From Trema orientale (Eukaryota; Streptophyta; Magnoliopsida; Rosales; Cannabaceae), in NCBI GenBank assembly GCA_002914845.1, contig JXTC01000041.1, positions 35,014 through 99,013 of the forward strand: a DNA stretch of 64,000 bases. Reading direction: 5' to 3'. Under the pieces are notes generated by a model. That model had not been told where the DNA came from. It worked only from the letters and a program-made list of their open reading frames with translations, and made no database searches. The first letter of the stretch is position 1; each line of letters opens with the position of its first letter. The position numbers and the translations under genes are program-made. Below are positions 48,698 to 61,100 of this stretch, piece after piece.

Positions 48698-50435
48698 GGG
48701 GAGTTCTAGTATAGGAGGGATAAAATCTCTTTTACTCGTAGGAGCACTTTTTAGATACTCAAATTGAGTCAAAGGGACGATATAATAGAAATTTATGTGC
48801 ACATAGCACACAAGATTACGCATATTCATCTTTAACCCGTGATTTAGATTTTAGGTTTTAATAGAGAACAAAAATTGCGACTCTGAATAAAGAAGAATTG
48901 GAGATTCAAAAAGACTACTGAAGAATTTAGAAATAGAAAAAACGTTAGTAATCAAAACAATTTTAATTAAGTAATTTTATGATTTAATTTGGGGAAGTAT
49001 TATGATTATAAAGGCAAAGAAGAAAGAAGGCCAAAGATCTCATTAACTCGGTATATCATTTTTTGGAAAAAGAAAAATAAACAAAAAAAAACAAAAAACA
49101 AAAACAAAAACAAAGGTGATGGTTTCATGTACATTGAATTGAGAAATCTTGTATGCCTATAACAATAATTTTGAGGAGATATTAAAGCTAAAGGGATAAA
49201 TAAGGGAAAAAACGGCTAATATAAGGGAGAAAGAAAAAGCCACGTTTTGGCTTGTTTGTTTCAAACAATCGAAAACTAATTAATGAAATTACTTTAAGGG
49301 AAAAATTAAAAAAAAAACTTATTTTGTGTAAGAAAATGCATTATTCATGCAGATTCCTTAATCTGTCCATTGTAAGCAGTTCAAATCAGTAAACTTTAAT
49401 CCCAAAATATTGCCAATTTTTCAAAAGATTTCATCTGGAAATTAATAGATAATAAATTGAAGCCTTCATGTATTTAGGTGCTTGATTCAGAACTCATCTT
49501 GCAGATTTAAATAAGAAAAATACTTAATCAATGTTGTTTTGATTACTGGTATTTTTCTATTTCTATCCTCTTAGGCTTTTTGGTTTTTTTTTTTTCCTTT
49601 TTTGGGAGTAAATTCTTTTTTGGTCTCTTTGAATTCCTAATTCTTCGTTGTCTAGTTAGAGTTGCAGTTATCATGGGTTGAAGATGAGCATAGTATAATT
49701 ATGTGTACTAGGAAACATGTAAACTTCTATATATATATATTAAGCCTGAAGGAGAGAGAAAGTGTAAAAATTCTGATAGCTTCTTTGATCACCATTCTAT
49801 TTTTAAAATTTTTAGAAAATTCCTAATTTTTTCACGATATGATTGGTCCTATTATTATTTTTTCATGCTATGATTGGTTGTAATATATACATGTATTATA
49901 TAATATTATATTTAGTTTAATATTAATGATACTTTATATTAAATTTAGTTCATCGAACAAATAATTGTGTTTTAATATTATATTTATACTTTATATTAAA
50001 TTTAGTTCATCGAACAAAAAATTATGTAACATTCATCTCATCAAAATAAATACAGAGATAAATACACTCTTTAGGGCGCGTCTACAGTAGGGACGCCCCT
50101 ACGTAAGGTCCTGTCTATTCACTATTGGATGAGAATCTGTATATAAATAGATTCTCTATAGATTTCCGTTATTCTCCACAGATTCCCATCCAACGATAAT
50201 TAAGACATGACCCTACGTAGGGACGCCTCTACCGTAGCCATCCCCCACTCTTTAATATTGTAATACATTGAACCCAACTATAAATTAGATTTAATGTATG
50301 TAATATTAATACCAACTCGCGCAAAACACGGTATAACGTCTAGTTTATTATATATCTATTTAATTCAATCTGAGAGTCTAAAAAGTACTCCTATGAGTAA
50401 AAGGCATTTTACCCCTCCTACACTAGAACTCTCCT
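48698..50435. mobile_element. Mutator-like element with 9-bp target duplication
   Basis: The ends GGGGAGTTCTAGTATAGGAG and (revcomp) AGGAGAGTTCTAGTGTAGGA start inverted repeats of about 75 bp. The flanks are AAAATATGA at 48689-48697 and at 50436-50444, a perfect 9-bp duplication. The interior has no transposase. It carries a 57-bp direct duplication (49930 and 49987 starts) and a nested MITE at 50078-50247. Confidence 0.85.
50078..50247. mobile_element. GC-richer MITE nested in the Mutator-like element
   Basis: The left GGGCGCGTCTACAGTAGGGA and right (revcomp) GGGGGATGGCTACGGTAGAG begin imperfect inverted arms, which share CCTACGTA and TTGGATG.GAATCTGT. Confidence 0.65.
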
Positions 50436-50884
50436 AAAATATGATAGCAGATGATAGGTCTACTTATACTATATTGTGGGTTTTTTTTTTTTTTTTTAAT
50501 TGCAATTTGGACGAAGGGGGTTTAACTGTTAAGGGACTTAGGCTAGTTTAGTAAAGCTTTTTGAGAAATTAAAATCACTTATTTTTTTAGCGAAATTTAT
50601 CAAAATCAATAATTTGGACCCATTCGTATTAACAATTTATTGGAACTAGACCTAATTATTGAAGCTTGAATTATACGGGCCTATTAAGCCCTATGTGATG
50701 TCTAACTCAAAGATCCCTTGACAATGCAGAATTCGTCAGGCCCAATCATTGGGCCTGGCATGCAAACTCTCGTGGTTTCATATAAAAGAAAAACCCTAAG
50801 GTTTACATGCATAGAGTATGAAAGATCTGTTTTATGTATTATTAAATAAATAATTAATTGATTAATTTAATAATTAATTAATTA
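50436..50884. other. Intergenic, no feature recognised
   Basis: No gene. A poly-T run lies at 50480-50498. Confidence 0.45.
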
Positions 50885-51250
50885 TGTTGTAACACGTAAA
50901 TTAAAAGTTGTTACAACGACGAGTGCATATATTGCAACAAGAACAGGAAAATAAAGAATGAACACAAGGTGTTTTTAACGTGGTTCAGACCTCACCTACT
51001 CCACGGGGCCACGCTCAGAGATTGAACAAATTAGTAAAGTATAAAAGTTACAAACACTAATTGACTAATGCAATAAAAGACTCTCTCTTTTCAATTGCCG
51101 CAATGTGTTATAACGACTCCACTAATCTTGTTAAACGTGCTCCACTCGTCTTGTTGATCTATAAACACTTAACTTAGCAAATCAACTCTACCTTTAGTTT
51201 GATAATATTCTATATTAATTACCCATTTTGTTTAACTAATTGTATTATTT
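50885..51250. repeat. LTR-like fragment
   Basis: It begins TGTTGTAACACG and contains TTTTTAACGTGGTTCAGACC followed by a GC-rich CCACGGGGCCACG. This is the kind of sequence found near the ends of many plant LTRs; the gag-only element here has TTTTATAGTGGTTCAG at the same relative place. The second end is not defined. Confidence 0.4.
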
Positions 51251-51383
51251 ATACTACAAATACACCCAGAAACTTGAGGTTGATATGCTAATTTCTTAGA
51301 AAAAGTATTATAGTTTCTCGAGAATTAAACAAAGACTTAAGCTTTTACAAGAACAATAAAATTGAAAAATCACTTTAGGTAGA

Positions 51384-51653
51384 TTACCTAAAATGAAGAG
51401 AAGATTGTTTCAGGAATTTGTCCCAATGGTCTGCAATCCTGGATTTGAGAAGCTCAACGGCCTTTGGATTGACATCCTCAACTACTCCAGCCCTTCCGGC
51501 GTTGATGGCTTCATCAAAGGTGTGCACATCGTACGACTGTGTGAATGTATTGCGGACAGATAGCATTGGTGATCTGATCCAGGATGAAGCTAAGAAGAAG
51601 TTAGAGTTAGTCAGCTGGGAATGGAGGTTGTGCCCAAGAGGAGGGGAGTGCAA
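51384..51653 (-). CDS. Unidentified coding-like exon, possible gene fragment
   Basis: Up to 89 residues can be read on the minus strand, ending in TAG just past LHFR. The C-terminal 60 or so look like a real protein: RNTFTQSYDVHTFDEAINAG, then VVEDVNPKAVELLKSRIADH and WDKFLKQSSLHF, with balanced charge and predicted helix. The N-terminal part is less convincing. A splice acceptor CAG just before ATCACCAATGCTATCTGTCC (about 51573) would make this the last exon of a gene or of a captured fragment. The family was not recognised. An upstream exon was not found in the AT-rich DNA beyond 51660, and an LTR-like fragment lies just beyond the 3' side. Confidence 0.4.
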   Translation of the reverse strand: MHSPPLGHNLHSQLTNSNFFLASSWIRSPMLSVRNTFTQSYDVHTFDEAINAGRAGVVEDVNPKAVELLKSRIADHWDKFLKQSSLHFR

Positions 51654-51855
51654 AATAAGGAAGAAGAAGCAGATATAGAATTCTCAGTAGTCACATGTGG
51701 TATTTTCCAATAAAATGTCGTACGGAAAGAATAAAAAAGAGCTATGCCATATATTTAATATATATTTTTTAAAATTTCCTGAATTGCCTAATTTCCTCAT
51801 TTTAAAAATTTTTCAGACGTAGGGCTTTTTTTTTTTTTAAGAATTCCTAAAAAAA

Positions 51856-52220
51856 GTTCTTAAATACCTCTTTTTTTAAACATATTTTCATAAAAACCAA
51901 TTGTTATTTTTATTTCATACATACTTTTTTTTTAAGAAATGTATATCACACGTATTTTATTTATGAATTAATGTATATTATAGTATACATTTCATGAATA
52001 AAATTGTACTCAAAAAGTAATTTACATTTCAAAATGTATACCACATATATAAATTTACACGGTAAATATAGACTATATGTAAAAGTTTACATTATAAATG
52101 TATACAACATATTTTATAAGCGAAATATATACCTAAAAAATAAGTATTTTGAAAGAAAAATAAAAAATAAGTATTTTGAAATATAAGGCATAAAGCAAGA
52201 ACCGATTGTAAATTTCTCTG
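51856..52220. repeat. Dispersed repeat family C, copy 4 (reversed)
   Basis: Its left end AAGTTCTTAAATACCTC is the reverse of the family right end. Its right end CGATTGTAAATTTCTCTG is the reverse of the family left end. The frames inside are A/T-biased and not coding. Confidence 0.65.
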
Positions 52221-54639
52221 AAAAAAAAAAAAACTATAAAACCATTATATATATATATATATTTTTTAAAGCTGTTGTCTATGTAAGAACTCAGTGCACA
52301 CTGCCTTTTTAAAACCCTCTTTTATAATTCTCATATTAATTACACTTCTCTTTTCATGTCTTTTTGCCCTCGTGTTAAATGTTATACTTTTCTTCGTTGT
52401 TCTGACAGCATGAATGATCAAGGGCAATTCTCCCTCTCTTCCTAATTAGACCTTCCCAAACTGGTAAATATCGAAGCATAAAAAGTTGCTATTTTTAGTT
52501 ACCGCGTATTGTCAAAGAGAAAGAAGCCGAGTTGGTGGACCTCACTCCAAGATCGAGTAACGAACCCAAGTTGTCAACAAGCTAGTCCATATTACATTTG
52601 GGCTGGCTTATTTAAGCTAGCATGCCCCAACTTTTGAGGAACTTAGGCAAAACACGGTACTTTCATAAAATAATTACAAATATACGGCATCCTGTTTTCT
52701 ACGGTGTTTTCTTGAAAAATGACAACTTCTCCTTTTTTTTCCTCTTTCATTCTCAAGCACTAAAGAATAAGAGCTCATTTTTTCACAAAAAAAGATTCGA
52801 GCTCCTCCTTGATCTCGTTGCTAGAGAGCATGGAGGACTAAATAACAGAGGTGAGAGACTTTTCAGTCACTTTAGATTCCAACTACATCGTTGTAGGAGT
52901 TTTGTTCTGGTAGATTTCTGATTGCCTTAGAAGCTTTTGGTCCATTAAATTCGAAATCTTTTAATTTGGCTTCTTAAATGTGGTGTTAGATTCTATTCAG
53001 AGTTATGAATCTAATATAATTTTTGATTCTGCAACCATTTTAAGTTATCAGTTCTAGGCTTCTTGTTTCATTGTTTTTGAATAATTTTTACAGTTATTTG
53101 GACTTATGTTTTTCTAATCTCAAGGAGAATACTTCATTAGGATTGTGAAGAGTTTTTGTTGAATTTTGAAGTTGTTGTATCAAGTGGAATAAAATATGAA
53201 AATGGGGGATTATATAAATTTTGTCTAAAATATTAGTATTATTGTATCTTTCATGCCCTCTTCAAGAGATGAATTACTGACCCATGTGCATTTATAAGAT
53301 TTCTCTATGTAGTAGATCTATTGCATTTACGGCTTTATATTGTCTGGTGATCAGAAACTCGAGGTTTAAAACTTTAAGATTCAATTATCCCATTTTTTAT
53401 TTTTTATTTACTTTCATGAGATTTATTTTTGTATAATATATTCAAAATATCTTGACCAGGTATATAATTGAAATTATATATACTATAGTACAGATAGTAT
53501 CATTTTTGTCATTCAGTTCATTAATAGTTTGGTTCATTGGTATAATTTTTTGTCCAATATTGTCCAACAAATGTTCGAGACATTGCTTTAATATCAAATC
53601 TTCCATGAGATAGATATAGGCTTTGATAGCTGTGATCAATCTTAGAGATTGTAGTGCAAAGAATCAGTATTGCTTCATTTCATTTTTAAAAAATGGTGTA
53701 AGTTTTACAGCTTTTTCTGTGCCTAGAAGCACTGTTATTTTGCCTTCCTTTCTATTGTATGCAGACATATAAAATCAATTCGTAGTTAGCCAAACATGTA
53801 TTATAATAACATTCGAGGCAAGGTCTTCTCAAGACAATCAAATTATATGAACTCTAAAGTTCAGCTGCAATTTCTATCCCATGCCTTTTTAATGGCATAA
53901 TTAAGATTGATTTTGAAGAAGAAAAAGAGAATTGTTTTTTTTTTTTTAAATTCCATACTGGTTTTCAATTCTACTTATAGCCTATTGGCCTATGAAGTTT
54001 GAGTCTGTTAGTATTTTACTTTGGTTACTTAGAGACTCCATCTTTTTAATCTCTTTTTTCCTGAGTGCATTTGTAAGTAATTTACGTTAGATCTATCTTT
54101 AGAAAAACTATTTGTTGTTATTTTTATTTTTGTTCTCACATTTATTAAGACAATAATTGGATAATAGAATCTTGTAATTGCATCGATATACTACAGCCTC
54201 CTCATGAACTACTAGTGAAATATTAGTATACATCATATGTATTAATCGCTCATATATATATATATATATATTGCTGAAGAGAAACTTCATTGAATAAGAG
54301 CAAAGCAAAACAAGTCGAGAAGAAGGCCACAACATCCTCAAAAAAGCAAAGTAGTCTACATCCCCAAGCTGACGGGCAGAGATATCCGAGTCATAAAAAC
54401 TACCAAACTAGCAATTAGTCGCCCATGTATATTGCTCCATTTCGATGGAGTTTAAATATCTTGTTAAAAAAGCAGCATTCTTCCTATATAGATGGGTGTT
54501 CATATAGTTTGGTGCATTTATTGTTCTTTGAGGAGTAACCTAATTCTTTAACTTGTGGATATCCTTTATGGCATGACATTACTGTATTATTTGTTAGTTG
54601 TATGATATTAGCATTACTCTCCAATATGGGAACTAATGT
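52221..54639. other. Intergenic, no gene recognised
   Basis: The frame at 52622-52921 contains a modestly GC-rich part (52790-52920) but shows no known motif. The rest is AT-rich with an (AT)n run near 54252-54270. Confidence 0.4.
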
Positions 54640-56130
54640 TGAACAACTAATTTGGTTTATGGTAATTAAATTAGTTACCAATAACCAAATTAACTAGTGA
54701 AAACTAATAACTAGTTACCACTTTAGAAACTAACTAGATTAATTACTTGTATCGGTAATTAATAACCTATGATAAGTTAGTAACCAGTAAACAAATTGAC
54801 AACTGGTAACCAAATTAGTAACTAGTAACTAGAGTAATTAGAAGCTAATCAGCAGAGACATGAGAATCCAGTAACCAAATTGTAATGGTAATCAAAAACT
54901 AGAAACTAAAAATTATAAGTTGGGATTAGTTACTAGCCCAATCTTGAGACTGGTAATCGAATTGATTAGTAATTAGAAACCAAAACTAAATAGATGTTAC
55001 TAATTCAATTTTATGATAGAAAAGTAATAACCAATAATGACAGTTTTTTTTCTTTTTTTAAATAACACTTTCGATTTTCTTAAATACTATTTCTCTCTGT
55101 TATAATTTTTTTATATTGTATTTTTTAACTATTTCCTTCTAGGAGTTAAAAATAAAATTAAATGAGTATCATTATTTTTTTTTTTTGAGATCTTTGTCTT
55201 TTATCGAGAAACTATCTAGTATCAATTTGATAAGTTGTCATAAACAACCAAGTTACTATGATAACAAATGTGGTAACTAATTACTAGCTAGTCTTATAAT
55301 TGGCCTCTAGAGTTTCGTAATTGGTAACCAATATGTTATTGGTAACTAGTTTTATGCTTACTAATTTAAAAGCCAATAACTAGATTGGTAATCACTAGTT
55401 TTATAACCACCTACTAATTTGGAAGCCAATAGCTAAATTTGTAGCTAATAACCAGTCACTAGTTACTAATTTGGTTATTAGTAATCAGTAACTGATCTGA
55501 TTACTGGTTACCATTAACTAGGCAATAGTCTTATAACCAATGTACTATTAGTAACTAATAATTAGTCTTATAACTAACTACCAGTTTGGAAACCAATAAC
55601 TAGATTAGTAACTAGTAACCAGTCACTAGTCACTAATTTAGTTAATGGTAACTAATAACTGATCTGGTTACTGGTTACCATTAACCATACAATAGTCTTA
55701 TAATCAATATGTTATTAGTAACTGGTAAATAATCTTATAACTAGCTGCTAATTTAGAAGCCAATAACTATAGATTGGTAACTAGTAATCAGTCACCAGGC
55801 ACTAATTTAGTTACTGGTAATCAGTAACTGATCTGATTACCTGTTACCATTAACTAGACACTAGTCTTATAACTAATATATGATTGGTAACTAGTAACTA
55901 GTCTTATAACTAGCTATCAATTTGGAAGCCAATATCTAGATTAGTAACTAGTAACCAGTAACCAGTTATTAACTTAGTTATTGGCAACCAGTAACTGATC
56001 TGGTTACTAGTAACCATTAATCAGGCACTAGTCTCATAAGTGGCGACTAGTTTAGAGACTAGTAATAATTGGTTACTAGTAATCAATAGCCTAAATGATT
56101 TTTAAAGTTACGAAGTACTCATTTGTTGGG
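54640..56130. repeat. Satellite-like tract of TAACTAGT/TAACCAGT words
   Basis: From about 55290 to 56100 a unit recurs at 167-169-bp steps. The anchor TAACTGATCTG starts at 55489, 55656, 55825 and 55992, each followed by GGTTACCATTAA variants and CTAGTCTTATAA. The flank at 54640-55010 is made of the same words without a clear long period, and 55020-55250 is a break of ordinary AT-rich DNA. Confidence 0.85.
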
Positions 56131-57120
56131 GTAGTTGCTAAATACTTATTATTTGTTGAGATAATTGGTTACTAATGATAACCTAGAAAATTACGCTTGG
56201 TAATCTTTAACAATAGAAAATAGTAAAAATTAACTGGAAAAAAAATTATTCTGAAAAACCAAAATAATAAAAAAAAAATGTATTAAACAAGAAGAAAAAA
56301 TTATTTTCTCCGTTCCTTAAAAATTAAAGGGAAAAAAAAAGAGTGGAGCCTCATGTAGTAGCCCCTTATGCCTTGAAAGAAAAACTAACAAAAAAAAAAG
56401 AAAAAGAAAAGAAAAAGTAAATTCCCTTTATCCTAAAATGAAAAACAAACCAAAAAAGGGAAAAATTAATTAAAAAAATATAAATAAAAAAATTGGGAAA
56501 AATAAATCTAAAACAAAAGATAAAAACATGAATTTGGGATTTGATCCATTGACCAAAATGGTCAGAAGGCATGCCACAAGACCACCATGACCACTTTTCT
56601 GTATGTTTTAATAAAAATTATCTATTACATAACTTTTCCTTTCACATTTTTTCACTTTTTGTAAAAATAACAATCGCATCCCGTACGTAAATTCAATTAT
56701 TTTGATGCAACGTATATTTGTAATTTTTTTCTCTTTCTACCGTAAAACCCTTAGAAACCCCCCAACTTTTTTGTGAAGCCCAACTAAAAACCACAAAGGA
56801 TTCCTCTGGAATTTCTATTTTCGATTTATCAAAAATAAGTTATAGTTTCTCAGTGACTATTGATAAAGCTTTTTCTTTTATATATTTTTTTAATTATCAT
56901 GTACATCGTTAAAGTGGAAATTAATAGTGTAAGAATTTTGTCAGTTCTGTTTTACTTTGTAATCATTCTCAATTCTCATATCTTTGGAATGATTACTGGA
57001 AAATGAAAATAGTTATTAAAGATAAATGTCCCCCCCAAAAAAAGTAGGTTCTATTTCTATATAATGAGACATAACCAGATTTGTGTCCCTTCAGGATTGG
57101 ATTTCGGAAACATAGTGATA
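56131..57120. other. Intergenic, no feature recognised
   Basis: Purine-rich low-complexity DNA at 56240-56540, then unremarkable sequence. Confidence 0.45.
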
Positions 57121-57129
57121 TAGTAATTA

Positions 57130-58580
57130 GGCTTTTTAATATTGAAACTCCCGGAACTCGACAAAATTAATTAAAATTAACTTTGAACTCAATTTTTTTT
57201 GAGCAAAACCCCTAAAATCCTCTAATATTAGTTCCATTTTGTTTTTGTTGGTTTATTTAGGATTTTTTTTTTTAATCTTTCTCCCATAAACTTTGTTCAT
57301 TGTCTCACTTTGCACCCTATATTATAAAAGTTATATCAATATCCCTGAACTTTATCTATGGTCATTCCGTCAGTTTAATTAAACATAAAAATTACGTGAT
57401 TGTCACATGACCTAAATTTAAAGGATATTTCAGCAATTTAGTGAATCAAAATTACATAAATATAAAATAAAAAACTTGAAAAGAATTCAAGAAAAAAAGA
57501 AAACGAAAGTTAATTCAGTCTCTTCGTAGTAGTCTTCTTCTCATCCTAAGCTTCACTGTTATCATATCATTCTAATTTTGTAAATCGTAAAAGACTTTTA
57601 GATCTCGAGATAGGACTTATTATATAGATTTAGTTTAGACTTCGAAAAATGTATTAAGTTAGGTTTATTTTTGAATTTTCTTGATTTTTTTATTTTAGTT
57701 TTTAATTTTCAGAGTACGACGAAGAAGGGGAAGGGAAAGAACAATTGAGAAATTGGTTGGATATGGCCACTAAAGCTTAGAGTACTTTATTAAGTAAAAA
57801 AAAAATGTTTAGCCCGATCTATGTATATATTTTATGTATGGTTAGAATGTTCTTTTCAATTTTCCTAATTGTGGAGCTTTTGCTTTTTAAACAAATGGTA
57901 GTGATGATGATGAACTTGATCTTAGAAAGCTCCAAATTTTATCCAGAAAAAACTGAAGTTACTCTCTCTTTTTTTTTTTCCTTTTTGCTTTAAAAATGTT
58001 TGTCGAATATTTTTTATTTTTTATTTTATATTTATATAACTTTGGTTCATTAAATTACTAAAATATCATTTGAATTTAGGCCATGTGATAATTACATAAT
58101 TTTTATGTTAATTAAACTAATGGAATGACCACAGATAGAGTTCAAGGGTATTGATGTAACTTTTTATAATTGAGGGTGCAAAGTGAGACAATGTACAAAG
58201 TTCAAGAAGGACAGATAAAAAAAGATGTTTTTTTAATTTTTTTATTTTATATTTATGTAATTTTGGTTTACTAAATTACTGAAATATCTTTTGAATTTAG
58301 GTCATGTGACAATCACGTCATTTTTATATTAATTAGACTAACAGAATAACCATAGATAGAGTTTAAGGGCATTGATATAACTTTTTATAGTGAGGGTGCA
58401 AAGTAAGACAATGTACAAAGTTTAGGGAGGAAAGATAAAAAAAAAAAATCCTAAAATAACTAAGAGTAACAAAATATAACTAATATTAGGGGATTTTAGA
58501 GGGTTATGCTCTAAAAAATTTAATTCATGGTTAATTTTCTTAATTTTGTCTAGTTCATAGGGTCTTTGTATTTAAAAGCC
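57130..58580. mobile_element. Mutator-like element with long terminal inverted repeats
   Basis: Both ends are GGCTTTT/AAAAGCC. Arms of about 330 bp are inverted copies of each other, sharing AAAATCCTCTAATATTAGTT, CATTGTCTCACTTTGCACCC and GGTCATTCCGTCAGTTTAAT. Flanks TAGTAATTA (57121-57129) and TAGTAATTG (58581-58589) form a 9-bp duplication with one mismatch. The inner part of the right arm occurs twice in direct orientation (about 58005-58215 and 58230-58455). The unique middle (57480-58000) lacks a transposase. Confidence 0.88.
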
Positions 58581-58589
58581 TAGTAATTG

Positions 58590-59777
58590 ATGAGTAATTT
58601 ATTTGAGAAAATCAGGATTCTTTTTTAGCTACAAATATGTCATAGTACTCTCCCTAGTATCGTATTGTTGCTCTTTACATTTTGAATTCTCTACCTCTAT
58701 ATTCCAGAACACAATATTAAAAATTGCATATGGTTATCCCTTCAGAGGGTATGCAGGTAGTTCTCATGTGTTCAACTCCAATTCTAAACTTTTATTTTCC
58801 TATTCGTCCGTGGATGAAGATTTTCAAGTCATTGTAACCCTCTACAAGTATAATGTAAATTTTAATTTTCATAATTATCTCAGAAATAATAGAAAAATTA
58901 ATTTGGAAATAAAAGTTTAGTTAAACCTTTAGAAGAGCTCTATTGTTTTCATCGGAAGCTCTTTTTTGGGACTCTAGTAGGACTTGTCTTCTATAGAAAG
59001 CCCTTTCAGAGGAAATAAGAAACTGTTTAAGATCCATCCAATAAGTTGAGAAGTGGAATTTGAGAAAGAGAAAAATTGCATGCTGTGACAAAACGGGCTC
59101 TAACAGGATCATTGATGACCAAAAATCCTAAAAGAAACAATAAAGATACAAATTAATGTTAGGTTACGGGGAGCTTTCATCTGCAATAATACAGGTTAGA
59201 AATGGTTTTCGTCCATATTTCCTGAAGTTAAAACTTGTTCAGAAAAGTTTATCAAAACGAAATTTATCGTTATTTCTCTGCGTTGGAGATATGGACAAAG
59301 CACCTTACATGATATGACTTTTACATGGCCATACGTTTCAATTTATGGAATGAGTCATCATGATCAAGGGCGAAGTCACTCTTAAAATTCAGTGGGGCCC
59401 ATAAGTCATATAATTTAGGATTTTAGTATAATTTTGGTCAATTTTCAGTAGAAGCATAAGACTATTTTGGCCCATTTTTAATGAAAGTATAAATTTTTTT
59501 TTCTTTTAAAATACAAGGAAAAAAAATTTTCTCCAAAATTTTGTGGGGACATAATTGGCCCCCACTGGGTCCCTTCTCCCTCTGCCCCGATCATGATAAA
59601 AAAGAAAAAAAAAAATTCCACATGAAATGTATATATATTGGCCGAAAAATATTTAATTATAAAGCCATAACATGGTATATATCCATGATAATAAGTATAT
59701 ATTGCTCTTGGAAAAGCTCGTCTAGGTGCCTAGTTTTCCGTTAGTTTGATTCTAGAAGGAGAAAATTAGTCCTTACT

Positions 59778-59810
<33 letters not shown>

Positions 59811-60930
59811 AAAGAAGGGTCCGAACGATATTTGTGCCCATTGCATGTCCAAATGCACCGAGTCCTTTGAAAGTTGAATGATTGTATTTTATTCCAACCT
59901 TGTGGGAAGTGGGTAAAACTATGAATCTTGGAGAAAACGTATTCTAATTAATTGAGTCATTGATACAAAAATTTGAATATTTATCTCTCTCCACATAGAA
60001 ATATATATATGCATATCCCTCTTCCCATGAGATTCTTAGCTAGAAACCCTGGCTTTATCAATCGATATCTTATAGGGCCCTGTTAATTAGTTCTATATTC
60101 CCATGATCGATGCATATTAATTGATATGGTTATTTTACCACTATACGTTTGTGTTTCACTGAGGTGAAAAGACACATCACTATAATATTTTAGTCAATTT
60201 CCCCCGAAGGTAACCGACTCCCTAGAAATGTAGAACTTCTCGAAAAGTATAACATATCCTCTTCAATTTAACCAAGAAAAAAAAAAAAAAAAAAGGAAGG
60301 AGGAGAAGAGAGAAGAAGGTTTCGTTATGCTCTAGTACTCAAAAGAGAATTTTTATGCAGCAATTCAAAATCAATTCCTACCTTGTTCAACAATATGCAC
60401 GTTTGAACATCATTATTGTTCAGTGATTATACTTTCACAAAGATCACAAATGAACCATTGGTAACAATTTCCAGATAACCTCCTTCTTTTCTCAGCAATT
60501 CTCAATATTAATACGACACCATCGAAGATTTTTTTTTTTTTTTTTAAAGTTGGTGTAAAATTTGCATTTTTAAATTACAATAGTATTAAGCCTTACCGGC
60601 TTGCTCGGTTATAGTTATAATCTTCTATTTTATAGTTATTTAAACTAATAATGGACTGACCCATGAAAATGTACCAAACAAGGATCCTATAAGTAAAACA
60701 AAAGTTTGCACGAGGTTTAAGCTATAATAGGAAAGATAAACGGACTCAAATTAAGAGGAAAAAACAAGATAGATACTGATTACTGAATGGTTGTTAGATG
60801 AGAGGGAATACAAGTTGTTCTTTAAGTTGTTTGATTGGTTGGAACTTGGAATTCAAGAGAAGGGATAGACATTCGCACGTCTCACGCATGTACACGTAAG
60901 CGTATATATACACTAATTCAGTATGTATTT
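58590..60930. other. Intergenic, no gene recognised
   Basis: Mostly featureless. It has A runs at 59780-59808 and 60280-60295, and a patch at 59370-59590 with GGGGCCC and CCCCCACTGGG words that may be an old transposon end pair. Confidence 0.4.
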
Positions 60931-60939
60931 GTTTTTCTT

Positions 60940-61100
60940 ATCTATAGATATTATTTTTACTCTATTAAAATTAATTATACACGTCTTAATAAATAATTTT
61001 TTTTAACTGTTCAAATTATAACAGTCGTTAGATTAATGATCCAACGGTTAAAAAAAAAAAAATCTATCAATAGGTTAAAAAAAGTTCCTATAACTAATGG
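60940..61100. repeat. Diverged reversed copy of the TAGGTATTTTT family
   Basis: AATGATCCAACGGTTAAAAA followed by TCTATCAATAGGTTAAAAAAA mirrors the left half of the copies at 18159 and 41331. Confidence 0.4.

Noticed and set aside
52622-52921. Plus-strand frame of 99 codons as a gene
   Set aside because: Phe-rich with no motif, no splice context and no neighbour supporting it.
59541-59744. Plus-strand frame of 67 codons beginning MWGHNWPPLGPF
   Set aside because: It starts in a GC patch that looks like a transposon end and continues into A-rich DNA.
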